Source of the DNA: Suilimivivens sp963650485
GTDB lineage: Bacteria > Bacillota > Clostridia > Lachnospirales > Lachnospiraceae
DNA: 64,000 nt
Assembly (NCBI GenBank): GCA_963650485.1
Contig: CAVJLN010000010.1
Coordinates: forward strand, 1 to 64,000
Reading direction: 5' to 3'
Shown here: one piece after another, positions 34,401 to 42,546 of the stretch
Position numbering within the stretch: position 1 is the stretch's first letter
Layout: each line of letters opens with the position of its first letter
Notes under the pieces: model-generated
Seen by the model: only the letters and a program-made list of their open reading frames with translations
What the model was told of the DNA's origin: nothing
Database searches by the model: none
Translations under genes and position numbers: made by a program

Positions 34401-34975
34401 TCAATCTGCTGTTTCTTTTTGATTTGTAATAAGAATTCTTCCAGATACTGTTCCTTTCGGCCATTCTTCACAAGTCCCCGGTAGATATTGAGATACTGCT
34501 TATCCGATCCCTGTAAGACCTGCTCGAAATCCTTCGAGAAAAACAGGTTCACAGCCTCCTCCCAGCTTGTCTTTGCCAGGTTCGTAAAATGAAACAGATT
34601 CTTAATGCTGCCAAGACTGGAATTCAGATTCTCACTGCCAACTTCCACATGATATGGAATCAGATATTCTCCCTGATTGGAAATGATACGGAATTCCCCC
34701 TTCAGGGAATCTCCCTGCGCCATTCCGGCCGTATCCACCACATAGGGAATTTCTTCTTCGGATCCGACAAAGCGCTCTGTAAGACACTTCATTCGAAGTT
34801 CGGTCGTAGAAACCGTTCCTTCGGTCATGACATTGGGCTGTCCGAAAATGGTAAAACTTCCCTCATACTTCTCTCCGGGTTCTAGCTTCAATTCAATCAA
34901 TGGACTCGAAAAGTTCAAGGAATGTACATCATTATTAAAATTTCCTTCTAATATCCGGTCAACCGCTTCCCTCAC
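31418..34975 (-). CDS. DUF5717-type giant helical-repeat protein
   Basis: The 1185-residue protein starts at a GTG with GGAGG 10 bases ahead. Residues 1-110 look like a beta-sandwich (PLIELKLEPGEKYEGSFTIFG), and a second such segment follows near 215-285. From about 290 to the end the sequence is almost entirely paired amphipathic helices resembling TPR or HEAT arrays. No signal peptide or membrane segment is visible. The family name is from memory of Lachnospiraceae annotation; its function is unknown. It leads the four-gene operon from a promoter at 35021-35050. Size and architecture suggest a cytoplasmic scaffold for the Hsp70-like partner. Confidence 0.8.
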   Translation of the reverse strand: MREAVDRILEGNFNNDVHSLNFSSPLIELKLEPGEKYEGSFTIFGQPNVMTEGTVSTTELRMKCLTERFVGSEEEIPYVVDTAGMAQGDSLKGEFRIISNQGEYLIPYHVEVGSENLNSSLGSIKNLFHFTNLAKTSWEEAVNLFFSKDFEQVLQGSDKQYLNIYRGLVKNGRKEQYLEEFLLQIKKKQQIEYIIENQEIRMEDPQGITEGRIVIQRNGWGYSQLLAEAEGAFLSMEKDIIREEDFLGNCYRFSFYVDEDKLHAGKNYGKIRFTNAYTSLEVTVMAYKQRIDRKFYEANRQKKHAIVELMQYYEAFRTRQISASSWMNETSLIMDRLQELNDQDPAYMLMRVQLLITQERTNEAEWLLGQADELLAGNYNPTLYCYYMYLSTLLNRTEEYIDEMAEQVEKIFKENVDDWRIAWLLIYLSDDYSRSPSKKWIVLEEQFAKGATSPVLYIEAYHLIQNNPSILMQLDDFEIQVLSYAARKQLLTTEVVDQIVYLAKKLRGYRKPLYRILCVCYQVLPTDEVLQTICTILINGNITTPEAFAWYEKGIEKELRITRLYEYYMMSLELKDDVVIPKMVLMYFAFDSSLDGLHNSFLYAYVYRNKAVYPELYESYREQLERFVVFQILKKRNNKWLAYLYKNLITEGMITEEVSEGLVTAVFLQELHLKRKDISRVCVIYDSLKEEQAYPVIGQVMYLPLYGTSYRIVLEDFRGNRFCREEEYELERLMIPDKIAGMIAPYVKDEILFDLWLCEKGHQLLPVSESNQEHMKQIMESPLVKESIQKEIRLKLMQYHYDHDQMNELDEVLNELEPEMIFRDSMSQMVRFMVIRGMYEKAYEWISICGGEGIEAKIIVRLCGRLLALDGMKEDPVMTALIYRAFLSGKYDELLLNYLNQYFKGTVKEMRDVWSTAESFGVDTRFIEERILIQMLYTGAFVGNAVAIFQSYVKKGADSSVELAFLAQSCYDYFVKDKVTDPFILNEAERIWEEEQELPMVCKLAYTKFYAEHKEQTNEKVSKNLLVFLREMAAEKMVFPFYREFAENITFMHKYMDKTMVEYHVHDGNRAVIHYLIEREGNAENEYRKEEMKNMYGGVCVKEFVLFFGERLQYYIVEIEDGKEQLNESGTFSRSDTDTNQKISRYNLINDIAMARTLKDYDTMESMLFEYYDYSYLLNELFSMK

Positions 34976-35020
34976 GCCACTTATCCCTCCGGTAAAATAT
35001 GTATCTGCATATACTTAGTC

Positions 35021-35050
35021 AGTATACCATTTTTTGCTCCGACTTCGCAA
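35021..35050 (-). promoter_or_regulatory. Promoter of the DUF5717 operon
   Basis: TTGCGA and TATACT are spaced by 18 bases on the minus strand, about 45 bases before the GTG start. Confidence 0.55.
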
Positions 35051-35131
35051 CTCCTTCCAGACACCTAAATTCATCCCGAGTAACAGTTCCATTCATGGTT
35101 TTGGACTCACTCTGCATTTATTCGTTGCTTT

Positions 35132-35159
35132 ACACAGGAGGAGCATCGCCCTCCTGTGT
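35132..35159. other. Hairpin after the SpoIID-like gene
   Basis: A perfect 10-bp stem (ACACAGGAGG with CCTCCTGTGT) stands about 20 bases past the stop codon. It lacks a U-run on the minus strand, so it is either a weak or Rho-assisted terminator or an mRNA stabiliser. Confidence 0.6.
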
Positions 35160-35177
35160 TTCAGAAGATAGCCCCGT

Positions 35178-36443
35178 TCACCCCGGCTCTGCGATTCTCG
35201 ATACCGCCACATAAATATTGGAAATACTGTACCAGGTCGGGAAGTCCACAATACCGGACTGTGGAAGTCCGAAGATGCCCTGAAAGCCTCTTACGGCGTT
35301 TGCGGTTCCCTGTCCGTAAATTCCATCGACCGAAACAACCGGAATCGCCGGATAGTTCTGTGCAATGCGGTTCAACTGCCGTTGGATTGTACGCACATTA
35401 TCTCCGGAAGCGCCGATACTCAGGTTGTAACCTGGCCAGGAAGCCGGCACTCCCGATACACTCACTGCGGAATTAATATACATATCATTTCCATAATAAT
35501 AGCGGATAATTTCAATCGGTGTATACCCCTGATCACCAAGGTACTTGGATCCCCACTGGCTCAATCCGCTGCAGGTCGTACGCTGTCCATCACAGTAAGA
35601 GGTAAAGATCGGCTGACGTACGCCCGGCCTTGACAGATAGTTTGCGAAAATTGTGTCCACAATGAGACTGATGTTGGAATAGATGTTGCGCCCGTATATC
35701 CATTTCTGATCGTAGGCTGTGGAAGAGGTGATCGTGAAGCTGTAGCCCCTGTTCCTGTACCACTCCGTATAAACGCGATTTAGGGTAAAGGACATAATCG
35801 CAAGCACATTGGCGTAAATCGTGCTCTCCGGCCAGGTCGCATAGATTTCGGAGGACGCGACATTCTTGATATAGTCCCGGTAACGCACATAATAATTTCT
35901 GGCCGTAGAATCATCCGGTACGCCATCATGCACTACAATGTATTCCGGAATAACCACCCGGCTTAAGACAATTTCGCCTTCCTCCACAGGCTTGATTTCC
36001 TCTTCTTCGAGCTTCGGCGGATACTCTCCGTAGAGCGTATGATCCGGAATTACAATGACTTCCTTTTCCTCTTCGGAGGTTTCTAACGGATTCATCTCGA
36101 CATTCTGCCATGCCGTCACCTCCGGAAGAATCTCCGTCCCAGAAACCTCTACCGGCTCATAGCCGTCTGCCTCCACCCGGATGTTATATTCGGAGTAGGG
36201 CTGTTCCAGCTGATCCGGCTCTAAACTGTAGCCAATCGGCGGCGATGGCAGTTCAATCGTCTCCGTCTGTCCGGAATTGTCCGTACTAAGCTGCTCTACC
36301 GTAACATCCGGCACCCCTTTATAGGAAATGATAATCCGCGCATTCTGCACCGGAAGCATTCCAATGGAAGAAGTCACCATAATCCGCAGACGGCCGGTCT
36401 CTCCTCCGGTGACCCTTCCTGTTTCATTCTCATTTTCAGGCAT
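35178..36443 (-). CDS. SpoIID-like domain and peptidoglycan-binding protein
   Basis: The 421-residue protein has an N-terminal carboxypeptidase-regulatory-like beta domain (about 12-95), an acidic linker (about 100-155), a SpoIID/LytB-related domain (about 170-325, including YIKNVASSEIYATWP and CSGLSQWGSKYLGDQG) and a C-terminal peptidoglycan-binding domain 1 (about 340-405; IGASGDNVRTIQRQLNRI). The SpoIID relation suggests cell-wall remodelling, perhaps in sporulation. No signal peptide is visible, so it may act on the spore or be released on lysis. The start at 36443 uses AGAGG, which lies in the stem of the preceding terminator. Confidence 0.85.
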   Translation of the reverse strand: MPENENETGRVTGGETGRLRIMVTSSIGMLPVQNARIIISYKGVPDVTVEQLSTDNSGQTETIELPSPPIGYSLEPDQLEQPYSEYNIRVEADGYEPVEVSGTEILPEVTAWQNVEMNPLETSEEEKEVIVIPDHTLYGEYPPKLEEEEIKPVEEGEIVLSRVVIPEYIVVHDGVPDDSTARNYYVRYRDYIKNVASSEIYATWPESTIYANVLAIMSFTLNRVYTEWYRNRGYSFTITSSTAYDQKWIYGRNIYSNISLIVDTIFANYLSRPGVRQPIFTSYCDGQRTTCSGLSQWGSKYLGDQGYTPIEIIRYYYGNDMYINSAVSVSGVPASWPGYNLSIGASGDNVRTIQRQLNRIAQNYPAIPVVSVDGIYGQGTANAVRGFQGIFGLPQSGIVDFPTWYSISNIYVAVSRIAEPG

Positions 36444-36487
36444 AAAAAACCTCTGCATAAGATATACTTAGTATATTTTATGCAGAG
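36444..36487 (-). terminator. Terminator of htpG that also holds the ribosome binding site of the next gene
   Basis: On the minus strand CTCTGCATAA and TTATGCAGAG (36478-36487 with 36451-36460), continued inward by GTATAT and ATATAC, make a near-continuous stem of about 17 bp, followed by G and six U. The AGAGG at the base of the 3' arm is the only ribosome binding site for the SpoIID-like gene that follows, so read-through RNA would have it buried. Confidence 0.88.
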
Positions 36488-36560
36488 ATCCTGCTTATGC
36501 TCTATTCATTTTCTGTCACGGATCAATGTATTAAGCTCCGGCAGCAATGCCATGATGGAA

Positions 36561-38624
36561 TTATTTTGTCAGCAGCATCATAATATCGTTGCTTCTCTGA
36601 ACAAACTTCGCCATTGCTTCCGGTTCGAGAGGAGCATGCTGTAACAGAGCCAGGTCATACAGCTGCTCGCAGATCATATCGACGTTCTTGCCATCGGTAT
36701 TCTGCATCACATACTCTACCAGAGGATGATTGGCATTGAGGATCAGTGTTTCGCCCTCTTTGCCGAATTCACCCATATCCATTCCGGGCATGGAATACAT
36801 CTTCATCATATCCTGCATTCTGCGGCTTTCCTCGGAAAGGGTTACCATGGAAGCGATCTTCTTGTTTTTCAGCTTTTCTACCTTAACCGCGATCTTGTCT
36901 TTCTTTAAGACCTTCTTCATCACCTTGCTGATTGCTTCTGCTGCATCGGAAAGCTCCTTTTCTGCCTTCTTGCTGGTCTTAGCCTTAAAGGTATCCGTAA
37001 GGTCGGCATCGATACGCATGAATTTAATTCCTTCATTCTTTGCTTCCAGCTGGGAGATAAACGGCTGGTCAATGTTATGTGTCAGAATTACCGCATCCAT
37101 CTTAGCAGCCTTGAACATATTGATGTACTGTGCCTGCTGCTTTTCATCCGTTACATAATAAATGATCTTTTCTTTCTTTTCTTCTTCCGCAGGTTCTTCG
37201 GAATCGGACTTCTCCTCGCTTACCACGTTGCCGTTCTCGTCTACGACGTCGGTTTCCGCTTCTTTCTCTTTATCCTCTACCTCATCCGGATCGGTCTTAT
37301 TGACTTCCAGACATTCGGGCAGGGTCAGATACTTGCCATCCAGGTTCTTAAAGAGGATGTAATCGGTCATCTTCTCACAGAACTTGTCATCCTTTAAGCA
37401 GCCGAACTTGATGAACGGGCTGATGTCATCCCAGTATTTATCGTATTCATCCTTCTCGGTCTTACACATGCCGGAAAGCTTGTCTGCAACCTTCTTCGTA
37501 ATATAATCGGAAATCTTTTTTACAAAGCCATCGTTCTGCAAAGCACTTCTGGATACGTTTAACGGCAGATCCGGACAGTCGATGACACCCTTTAACAGCA
37601 TCAGGAACTCCGGAATGACTTCCTTAATATTGTCTGCGATGAAGACCTGATTGTTATAAAGCTTAATCACACCTTCAATGGATTCGTATTCCATGTTGAT
37701 CTTCGGGAAATACAGGATACCCTTTAAGTTAAACGGATAATCCATGTTCAGGTGGATCCAGAACAGAGGCTCCTTGTAATCCTGGAATACCTTACGGTAA
37801 AATTCCAGATATTCTTCCTTCGTGCATTCATTCGGATGCTTCATCCAAAGAGGCTGTGTTTCATTTAACAGCTCCGGACGCTTCTGAATCTTCAGCTTCA
37901 GCTCGTCCTCTTCCTTCTCCGGCTTGATCTCCTCGATGACCACATCGGTATCCAGCTTCTCAGACGCTTTGATGGTCTGTGTTTCTGTGGTATTCTCCTT
38001 GGAAAGATAAATCTCGGTCGGCATGAAGGAACAGTACTTCTTAATGACTTCTCTTGCACGATACTCATTACAGAACTCCAGTACATCCTCGTTTACAAAG
38101 AGGGTAATCATGGTTCCGACGTCGGTTTTCGTGCCTTCGGTCATATCAAATTCCGTACCGCCGTCACATTCCCAGTGAACCGGCTTCGCATCCTTCTGCC
38201 AGGAAAGGGTATCGATGTGTACCTCGTTGGCTACCATAAATGCGGAGTAAAAGCCAAGTCCGAAATGACCGATAATCTGATCCTCGTTCGTCTTATCCTT
38301 ATACTTCTCAATGAAATCGGTCGCACCGGAAAAGGCGATCTGATTGATGTATTCTTCCACTTCATCTGCGGTCATACCAATACCATTATCGATGAACTTC
38401 AAGGTCTTCTCTTCCGGATTGACTATAACCTCAATCTTGCCCTTATAATCCTCGGGCAACGTATATTCACCCATCATATCCAGCTTTTTCAGCTTCGTAA
38501 TTGCATCGCAGCCATTGGATATCAGCTCTCTGAAGAAGATATCATGGTCGGAATATAACCATTTCTTGATAATGGGGAATATATTCTCACTATTAATTGA
38601 TAAACTGCCGTGTTTTTCTGCCAA
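36561..38624 (-). CDS. htpG: Chaperone protein HtpG (Hsp90)
   Basis: The 687-residue cytoplasmic ATP-dependent chaperone has the GHKL ATP-binding domain at its N terminus (ELISNGCDAITKL, DNGIGMTADEV, and GHFGLGFYSAFMVA near 115), then the middle domain and the C-terminal dimer domain. An acidic insertion near residues 470-505 (KTDPDEVEDKEKEAETDVVDENG) is longer than in E. coli. I prefer the TTG start at 38624 (MAEKHGSLS), 8 bases after AAGGAG; a GTG three codons earlier overlaps that site. Expression should be under HrcA through a perfect CIRCE operator upstream. Confidence 0.96.
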   Translation of the reverse strand: MAEKHGSLSINSENIFPIIKKWLYSDHDIFFRELISNGCDAITKLKKLDMMGEYTLPEDYKGKIEVIVNPEEKTLKFIDNGIGMTADEVEEYINQIAFSGATDFIEKYKDKTNEDQIIGHFGLGFYSAFMVANEVHIDTLSWQKDAKPVHWECDGGTEFDMTEGTKTDVGTMITLFVNEDVLEFCNEYRAREVIKKYCSFMPTEIYLSKENTTETQTIKASEKLDTDVVIEEIKPEKEEDELKLKIQKRPELLNETQPLWMKHPNECTKEEYLEFYRKVFQDYKEPLFWIHLNMDYPFNLKGILYFPKINMEYESIEGVIKLYNNQVFIADNIKEVIPEFLMLLKGVIDCPDLPLNVSRSALQNDGFVKKISDYITKKVADKLSGMCKTEKDEYDKYWDDISPFIKFGCLKDDKFCEKMTDYILFKNLDGKYLTLPECLEVNKTDPDEVEDKEKEAETDVVDENGNVVSEEKSDSEEPAEEEKKEKIIYYVTDEKQQAQYINMFKAAKMDAVILTHNIDQPFISQLEAKNEGIKFMRIDADLTDTFKAKTSKKAEKELSDAAEAISKVMKKVLKKDKIAVKVEKLKNKKIASMVTLSEESRRMQDMMKMYSMPGMDMGEFGKEGETLILNANHPLVEYVMQNTDGKNVDMICEQLYDLALLQHAPLEPEAMAKFVQRSNDIMMLLTK

Positions 38625-38687
38625 AATAATCACTCCTTTTTATAACTGTAGATCTACGGAACAGTTACTGTTTTTCTTATACCAGTA

Positions 38688-38716
38688 AGTGTAAGTCCAT
38701 TTGCAGAAAAAGTCAA
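38688..38716 (-). promoter_or_regulatory. Promoter of htpG
   Basis: TTGACT and TACACT are spaced by 17 bases on the minus strand. The -35 box starts 7 bases after the CIRCE element. Confidence 0.65.
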
Positions 38717-38723
38717 GAAAAAT

Positions 38724-38750
38724 TTAGCACTCACCAAAAGTGAGTGCTAA
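38724..38750 (-). promoter_or_regulatory. CIRCE operator (HrcA binding site)
   Basis: The sequence TTAGCACTC, nine bases, GAGTGCTAA is a perfect match to the CIRCE consensus. It lies directly upstream of the htpG promoter, so HrcA should repress htpG at normal temperature. Confidence 0.95.
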
Positions 38751-38804
38751 CAGATCTTGAGTGCAGTATTTATGAGCCTTCTGTCGTTCTTTTACCACGT
38801 TATG

Positions 38805-39881
38805 TCAACCAAAATAATCATGATAAATGTCGAAAAACTGCCGGGTAGTCACCTCTTCATCGTCCACAAGTGAAATGGATTCCCAGAGCTTTTCATTCAT
38901 GTCCCGCGTAAGTCCCTGTGCAAAAGCATCGTATTCTTCTCCGAAAACCTCTTCCCGCTTTTCCTCCACGATCTTCACCTTATTGGCGCTCGTCTGATCC
39001 TTGTCAAATGTGCTTAGGCATTTAATGATATAAAAGCCGGACGGCGTCTCTACCAGATTGCTGATCTCTCCGGTTGCTAGGTTAAAGGCTGCCTGTTCGA
39101 AGCCTTCCTCGGTTTCGCCTTTTCCAAAGGAATAGGTTCCCTTATCGCCTTCGCTGTACTTTAATACCAGCTCCTTAAAGTCGCTCCCCTCTTCCTTCGC
39201 CTGTCGCAAAACGTCCTCCGCAAGGTTTCTGGCTTCGTCCTTATCTTCCTCGGAATACTCAATCTTCGCCCCCGTTCCGTCGGTCGTATAGGTCTTAATC
39301 AGAATGTAGTCCACGGTAATGGTTCTGGCCTCATCGTCGCTGATTTCCGGATTGATGTCCTTGATAATGTATTCGTATACCTTGTTCGCAAGAGCATACT
39401 CCTCATACATCTGTGCAAGGATTTCTTCGTCCACCTGCATCACAGCAATTTCCGTTTCATTAAGGCTCTCGTAATATTCCTTCGCTGCCTCTTTTGCAAA
39501 CTGCTTCTCCATCTCATCCAGTGTCACATTGTGCTTCTGGGCCAGGAGATTCATCGCCTTTACCTGTGCCAGATTGGCAAGCACGGTGTCCTTCACACTT
39601 TCTGAAAGCGTCGTTCCGTTCAGATCCCGCTGCCAGATCTCCTTTCCGTAGACACTCTCATACTGCTCCTGCATATTCACAAAATAAACCATGATTTCAG
39701 GAAGCGTTCCGGACATGGATTCAATTTTGAACACCTCATTCCGGGCAAAGCCGCCAGTCAGCACTACGGTGGGTTCCTCTGCCGTCTCCGTTGTCGTTTC
39801 ACCGCTGCGCTGACAGCCGGTCAGAAGAAGTGCCGCCAGTACTGCCACTGCAATTCTTCTATATAAACTGTTCTTTCTCAT
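38805..39881 (-). CDS. PrsA/SurA-like peptidylprolyl isomerase lipoprotein
   Basis: The 358-residue lipoprotein has a signal peptide with lipobox LLLTGC (Cys23). A SurA_N-like helical region (about 85-165) precedes a parvulin domain (about 195-310), recognisable from VDYILIKTY, FKELVLKYSEGDKG and ETPSGFYIIKCL. It should help secreted proteins fold outside the membrane. The start at 39881 has AAGGAAAG upstream. It lies between sbcC and htpG, with about 40 bases to the former. Confidence 0.88.
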   Translation of the reverse strand: MRKNSLYRRIAVAVLAALLLTGCQRSGETTTETAEEPTVVLTGGFARNEVFKIESMSGTLPEIMVYFVNMQEQYESVYGKEIWQRDLNGTTLSESVKDTVLANLAQVKAMNLLAQKHNVTLDEMEKQFAKEAAKEYYESLNETEIAVMQVDEEILAQMYEEYALANKVYEYIIKDINPEISDDEARTITVDYILIKTYTTDGTGAKIEYSEEDKDEARNLAEDVLRQAKEEGSDFKELVLKYSEGDKGTYSFGKGETEEGFEQAAFNLATGEISNLVETPSGFYIIKCLSTFDKDQTSANKVKIVEEKREEVFGEEYDAFAQGLTRDMNEKLWESISLVDDEEVTTRQFFDIYHDYFG

Positions 39882-39921
39882 AAAATCTCTTTCCTTCAAT
39901 CCCTGTCGCTGTTTTCTTCAC

Positions 39922-42546
39922 TTACTGTATCACAACTTCGGCACAGCTTCCGGTATTCGTCTTATGAATGCGGATCTGATCCGGAATCTTTTCGGACAGC
40001 TCCGGTACATGGGAAATGAGTCCGATCAGCCGGTTGCTCTCCGTTAAGCCCTGCAGCACCAGACACGCCTGATCGAGTGATTCTCCATCGAGCGTACCAA
40101 AGCCTTCATCAATAAACATGGTTTCCACCCGGATTCCACCGCTCTGCGCCTGAATGACATCACTCATGCCAAGGGCAAGGCTTAAGGATACCTTAAAGGA
40201 TTCCCCACCCGATAAGGTTTTTACCGAACGATATTTACCGGTGTAATAGTCAAGCACTTCCATTTCCAGATTGTCCTTACTGCGGGCATCCACAATTCCC
40301 CGCACGCGCCGCAGCTCATACCTTCCGCTGCTCATCGTCTGCAGACGCAGGTTCGCCGCATACAGAATCTCTTCAAAATAAGAAATGAGAACATACTGCT
40401 CGAACACAAGCCGTTTCTTATTATTCCCGTTTGCCAGATCATCCAGTCCTTTGACTAAACTATAACGTTCCATCGTCTCCCGGAGACTCACAAGCTTAGT
40501 TTTTAGGGAAGTAAACGTTCTCTCTGTGAGATTCCGGCTTTCCTGCTTCTTCGAAAGACTCTGCTGCACAGTCCGCTTTTCTTCCATGGCGGTCTGCAGT
40601 TCCTCCTGCAGCTTTGCAGAGTCCGGAAGCACAAGCTCCTGTACCTGTTCTTTCAGATGCTGCAAAAGCTCTTCGTTTGCCTTGCAGTTCTTCTCATAGT
40701 CCTGCAGTTCTTTCTTCCCTTCCTCCATCTGCTCCTTTGAAAGAAGGCTGCCCTGATACTCTTGCCCGGAAGCGAATCCATACTTCATTAAGAGAGTATC
40801 CCTTTCCTCTTCCCTCTCTCTGAAAAGCTCCTGTTCCTTTTGAAGCTCCTCCTGTAAACTGCGGATCTGCTCCTGCTTTTCCGCACTCTCGACACGTAAT
40901 GTTAAGAGGCGGTTCAGTTCCCCTTCAAAGGATTTCCTGTTGTATTTCAACAAAAGTTCTTTGATTTCTGTGGGAAGCTGTTCCTCCTGTTCCTGTATCC
41001 GTTCAATGGATTTTAAAAGCTCGCCGCCCTTTTCTTTCGCCTGCTCTGCCTTTCCCTTCGCAGTCATGGCTTCTCCATGCTGGTGCACGGCCCTTTTCTG
41101 CCTTTGAAGCCATTCCTGTTTCGCCTGATCGACCTTTTCTTTCGTCAGCTGCTCCTTAGTGACAGCAGCCGGGGCCGGATGATGAACAGAACCACAGACC
41201 GGACAGGGCTGATTTTCTTCAAGCTCCGCCGACAGAATGCCTGCAAGGTTATGACGATACCGATGCTCTGTTTCTTCATACGCCCGCCGTGCAAGCACCT
41301 CTTCCTGTTCCAGTCTTAAGTAGACCTCCTGTAACTGTTTCAACTGTGCTTCTAGTTGTTTACATAATTCTGCATTATGTTTACTTTCCCGTTTCTGCTC
41401 TGACAGCTTTTCTTTCAATTCACAGGCTGCTTCAAAGTCAGCCTGATATTCCGGCAGCTTTTGCAAAGAAAGGATCTGCTGCTCACGTAACCCGGTTTCT
41501 TCCTGAAGATGCCGGATCTGCTTCCTGATTTTATCAATCTGCTTACCGGACTCCTCGCATAACAGCTCCTGCTGACGGATTTCCCTTGCCCGGTCTGCTT
41601 TCCACAGAAGTGTTTCCTTCTGCTGCATTTCTTCCTTCCGGCTGTCTAACAGACGCTTTCTGTCCGTTTCCTTTTCGAAGCTCTTTTGCAGCTCTGCCGC
41701 CTTCTGCGCTTCCACAAGCCTTCCATTCAATAGAAGCGTCCTCTCCTCCAGTTGCTGATACTGTGCAAGGACTTCCTTTTCTTCCTTCCCGATCCGCTTC
41801 TTTTCTTCCTTTAAGAATGCAAGCACGCCCTCATAATCATAGGCTTCCCCCTGCACCAGTGCTGCAAATTTTTCTGCGGTTTCTTCCATGGGATGATACA
41901 GCTCCACATCCTCGTCCATTTTGTGGCGGTATCCGCTCACCTCTTTATAAATCGTATTGGAACGCTCCTTTAAGATCTGTGCCATCTTCTCGTACAGACC
42001 GGTATCAAAAATCTGCCGGAAGATCTTCGTTTTTTCCTGCGAAGATGCTGTCAGGAGTTTCGTGAACTCGCCCTGCGCGATCATGGAAATCTGCTTGAAC
42101 TGACGGTAATCCAGACAAAGCAGCTCCTCGATTTTCCGAGTGACCTCGCTGCTTCCTTCGATACTGCTTCCATCCGGAAGCGTCAGGATCGCCTTTTCCT
42201 TCTCCTTCGTCAGTTCCTTCCCGTCTGCTCCCCTGCGCTTGCGGGGGCGCAGATATTCCGGGTTCCGGTAAATGTGATAGTTTTCACCCTTATGCGTCAT
42301 CGATAGTTCCACGAAGGTGGGCGTATCCGGCTTTGCAAAGTCCGACCGCACCGATCCCTTTTCCCGCACTTCGCCGCTCATGCAGCCATACAGGGCATAC
42401 ATGATCGCGTCAAAAATCGTTGTCTTGCCGGCTCCGGTTGCACCGGTAATCAGGAACAGTCCGCGTTCCTCCATCCTCGTAAAATCAATCGTCTGAAGAT
42501 CCTTGTAGGGTCCCCAGCCGCTGATCCGTAATTCTGCTGGTTTCAT
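39922..42546 (-). CDS. sbcC: Exonuclease subunit SbcC
   Basis: The 874-residue SMC-like ATPase works with SbcD to process DNA hairpins and blocked ends. Walker A GATGAGKT is at 35-42, long coiled coils run out and back around the zinc hook CPVCG near residue 447, and the C-terminal lobe has the signature KTLSGGESFKVSLSLALG and Walker B ETMFIDEGFGTLD. It is shorter than E. coli SbcC (1048), with a shorter coiled coil, as in many Firmicutes. Its start overlaps the sbcD stop by 4 bases. Confidence 0.96.
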   Translation of the reverse strand: MKPAELRISGWGPYKDLQTIDFTRMEERGLFLITGATGAGKTTIFDAIMYALYGCMSGEVREKGSVRSDFAKPDTPTFVELSMTHKGENYHIYRNPEYLRPRKRRGADGKELTKEKEKAILTLPDGSSIEGSSEVTRKIEELLCLDYRQFKQISMIAQGEFTKLLTASSQEKTKIFRQIFDTGLYEKMAQILKERSNTIYKEVSGYRHKMDEDVELYHPMEETAEKFAALVQGEAYDYEGVLAFLKEEKKRIGKEEKEVLAQYQQLEERTLLLNGRLVEAQKAAELQKSFEKETDRKRLLDSRKEEMQQKETLLWKADRAREIRQQELLCEESGKQIDKIRKQIRHLQEETGLREQQILSLQKLPEYQADFEAACELKEKLSEQKRESKHNAELCKQLEAQLKQLQEVYLRLEQEEVLARRAYEETEHRYRHNLAGILSAELEENQPCPVCGSVHHPAPAAVTKEQLTKEKVDQAKQEWLQRQKRAVHQHGEAMTAKGKAEQAKEKGGELLKSIERIQEQEEQLPTEIKELLLKYNRKSFEGELNRLLTLRVESAEKQEQIRSLQEELQKEQELFREREEERDTLLMKYGFASGQEYQGSLLSKEQMEEGKKELQDYEKNCKANEELLQHLKEQVQELVLPDSAKLQEELQTAMEEKRTVQQSLSKKQESRNLTERTFTSLKTKLVSLRETMERYSLVKGLDDLANGNNKKRLVFEQYVLISYFEEILYAANLRLQTMSSGRYELRRVRGIVDARSKDNLEMEVLDYYTGKYRSVKTLSGGESFKVSLSLALGMSDVIQAQSGGIRVETMFIDEGFGTLDGESLDQACLVLQGLTESNRLIGLISHVPELSEKIPDQIRIHKTNTGSCAEVVIQ

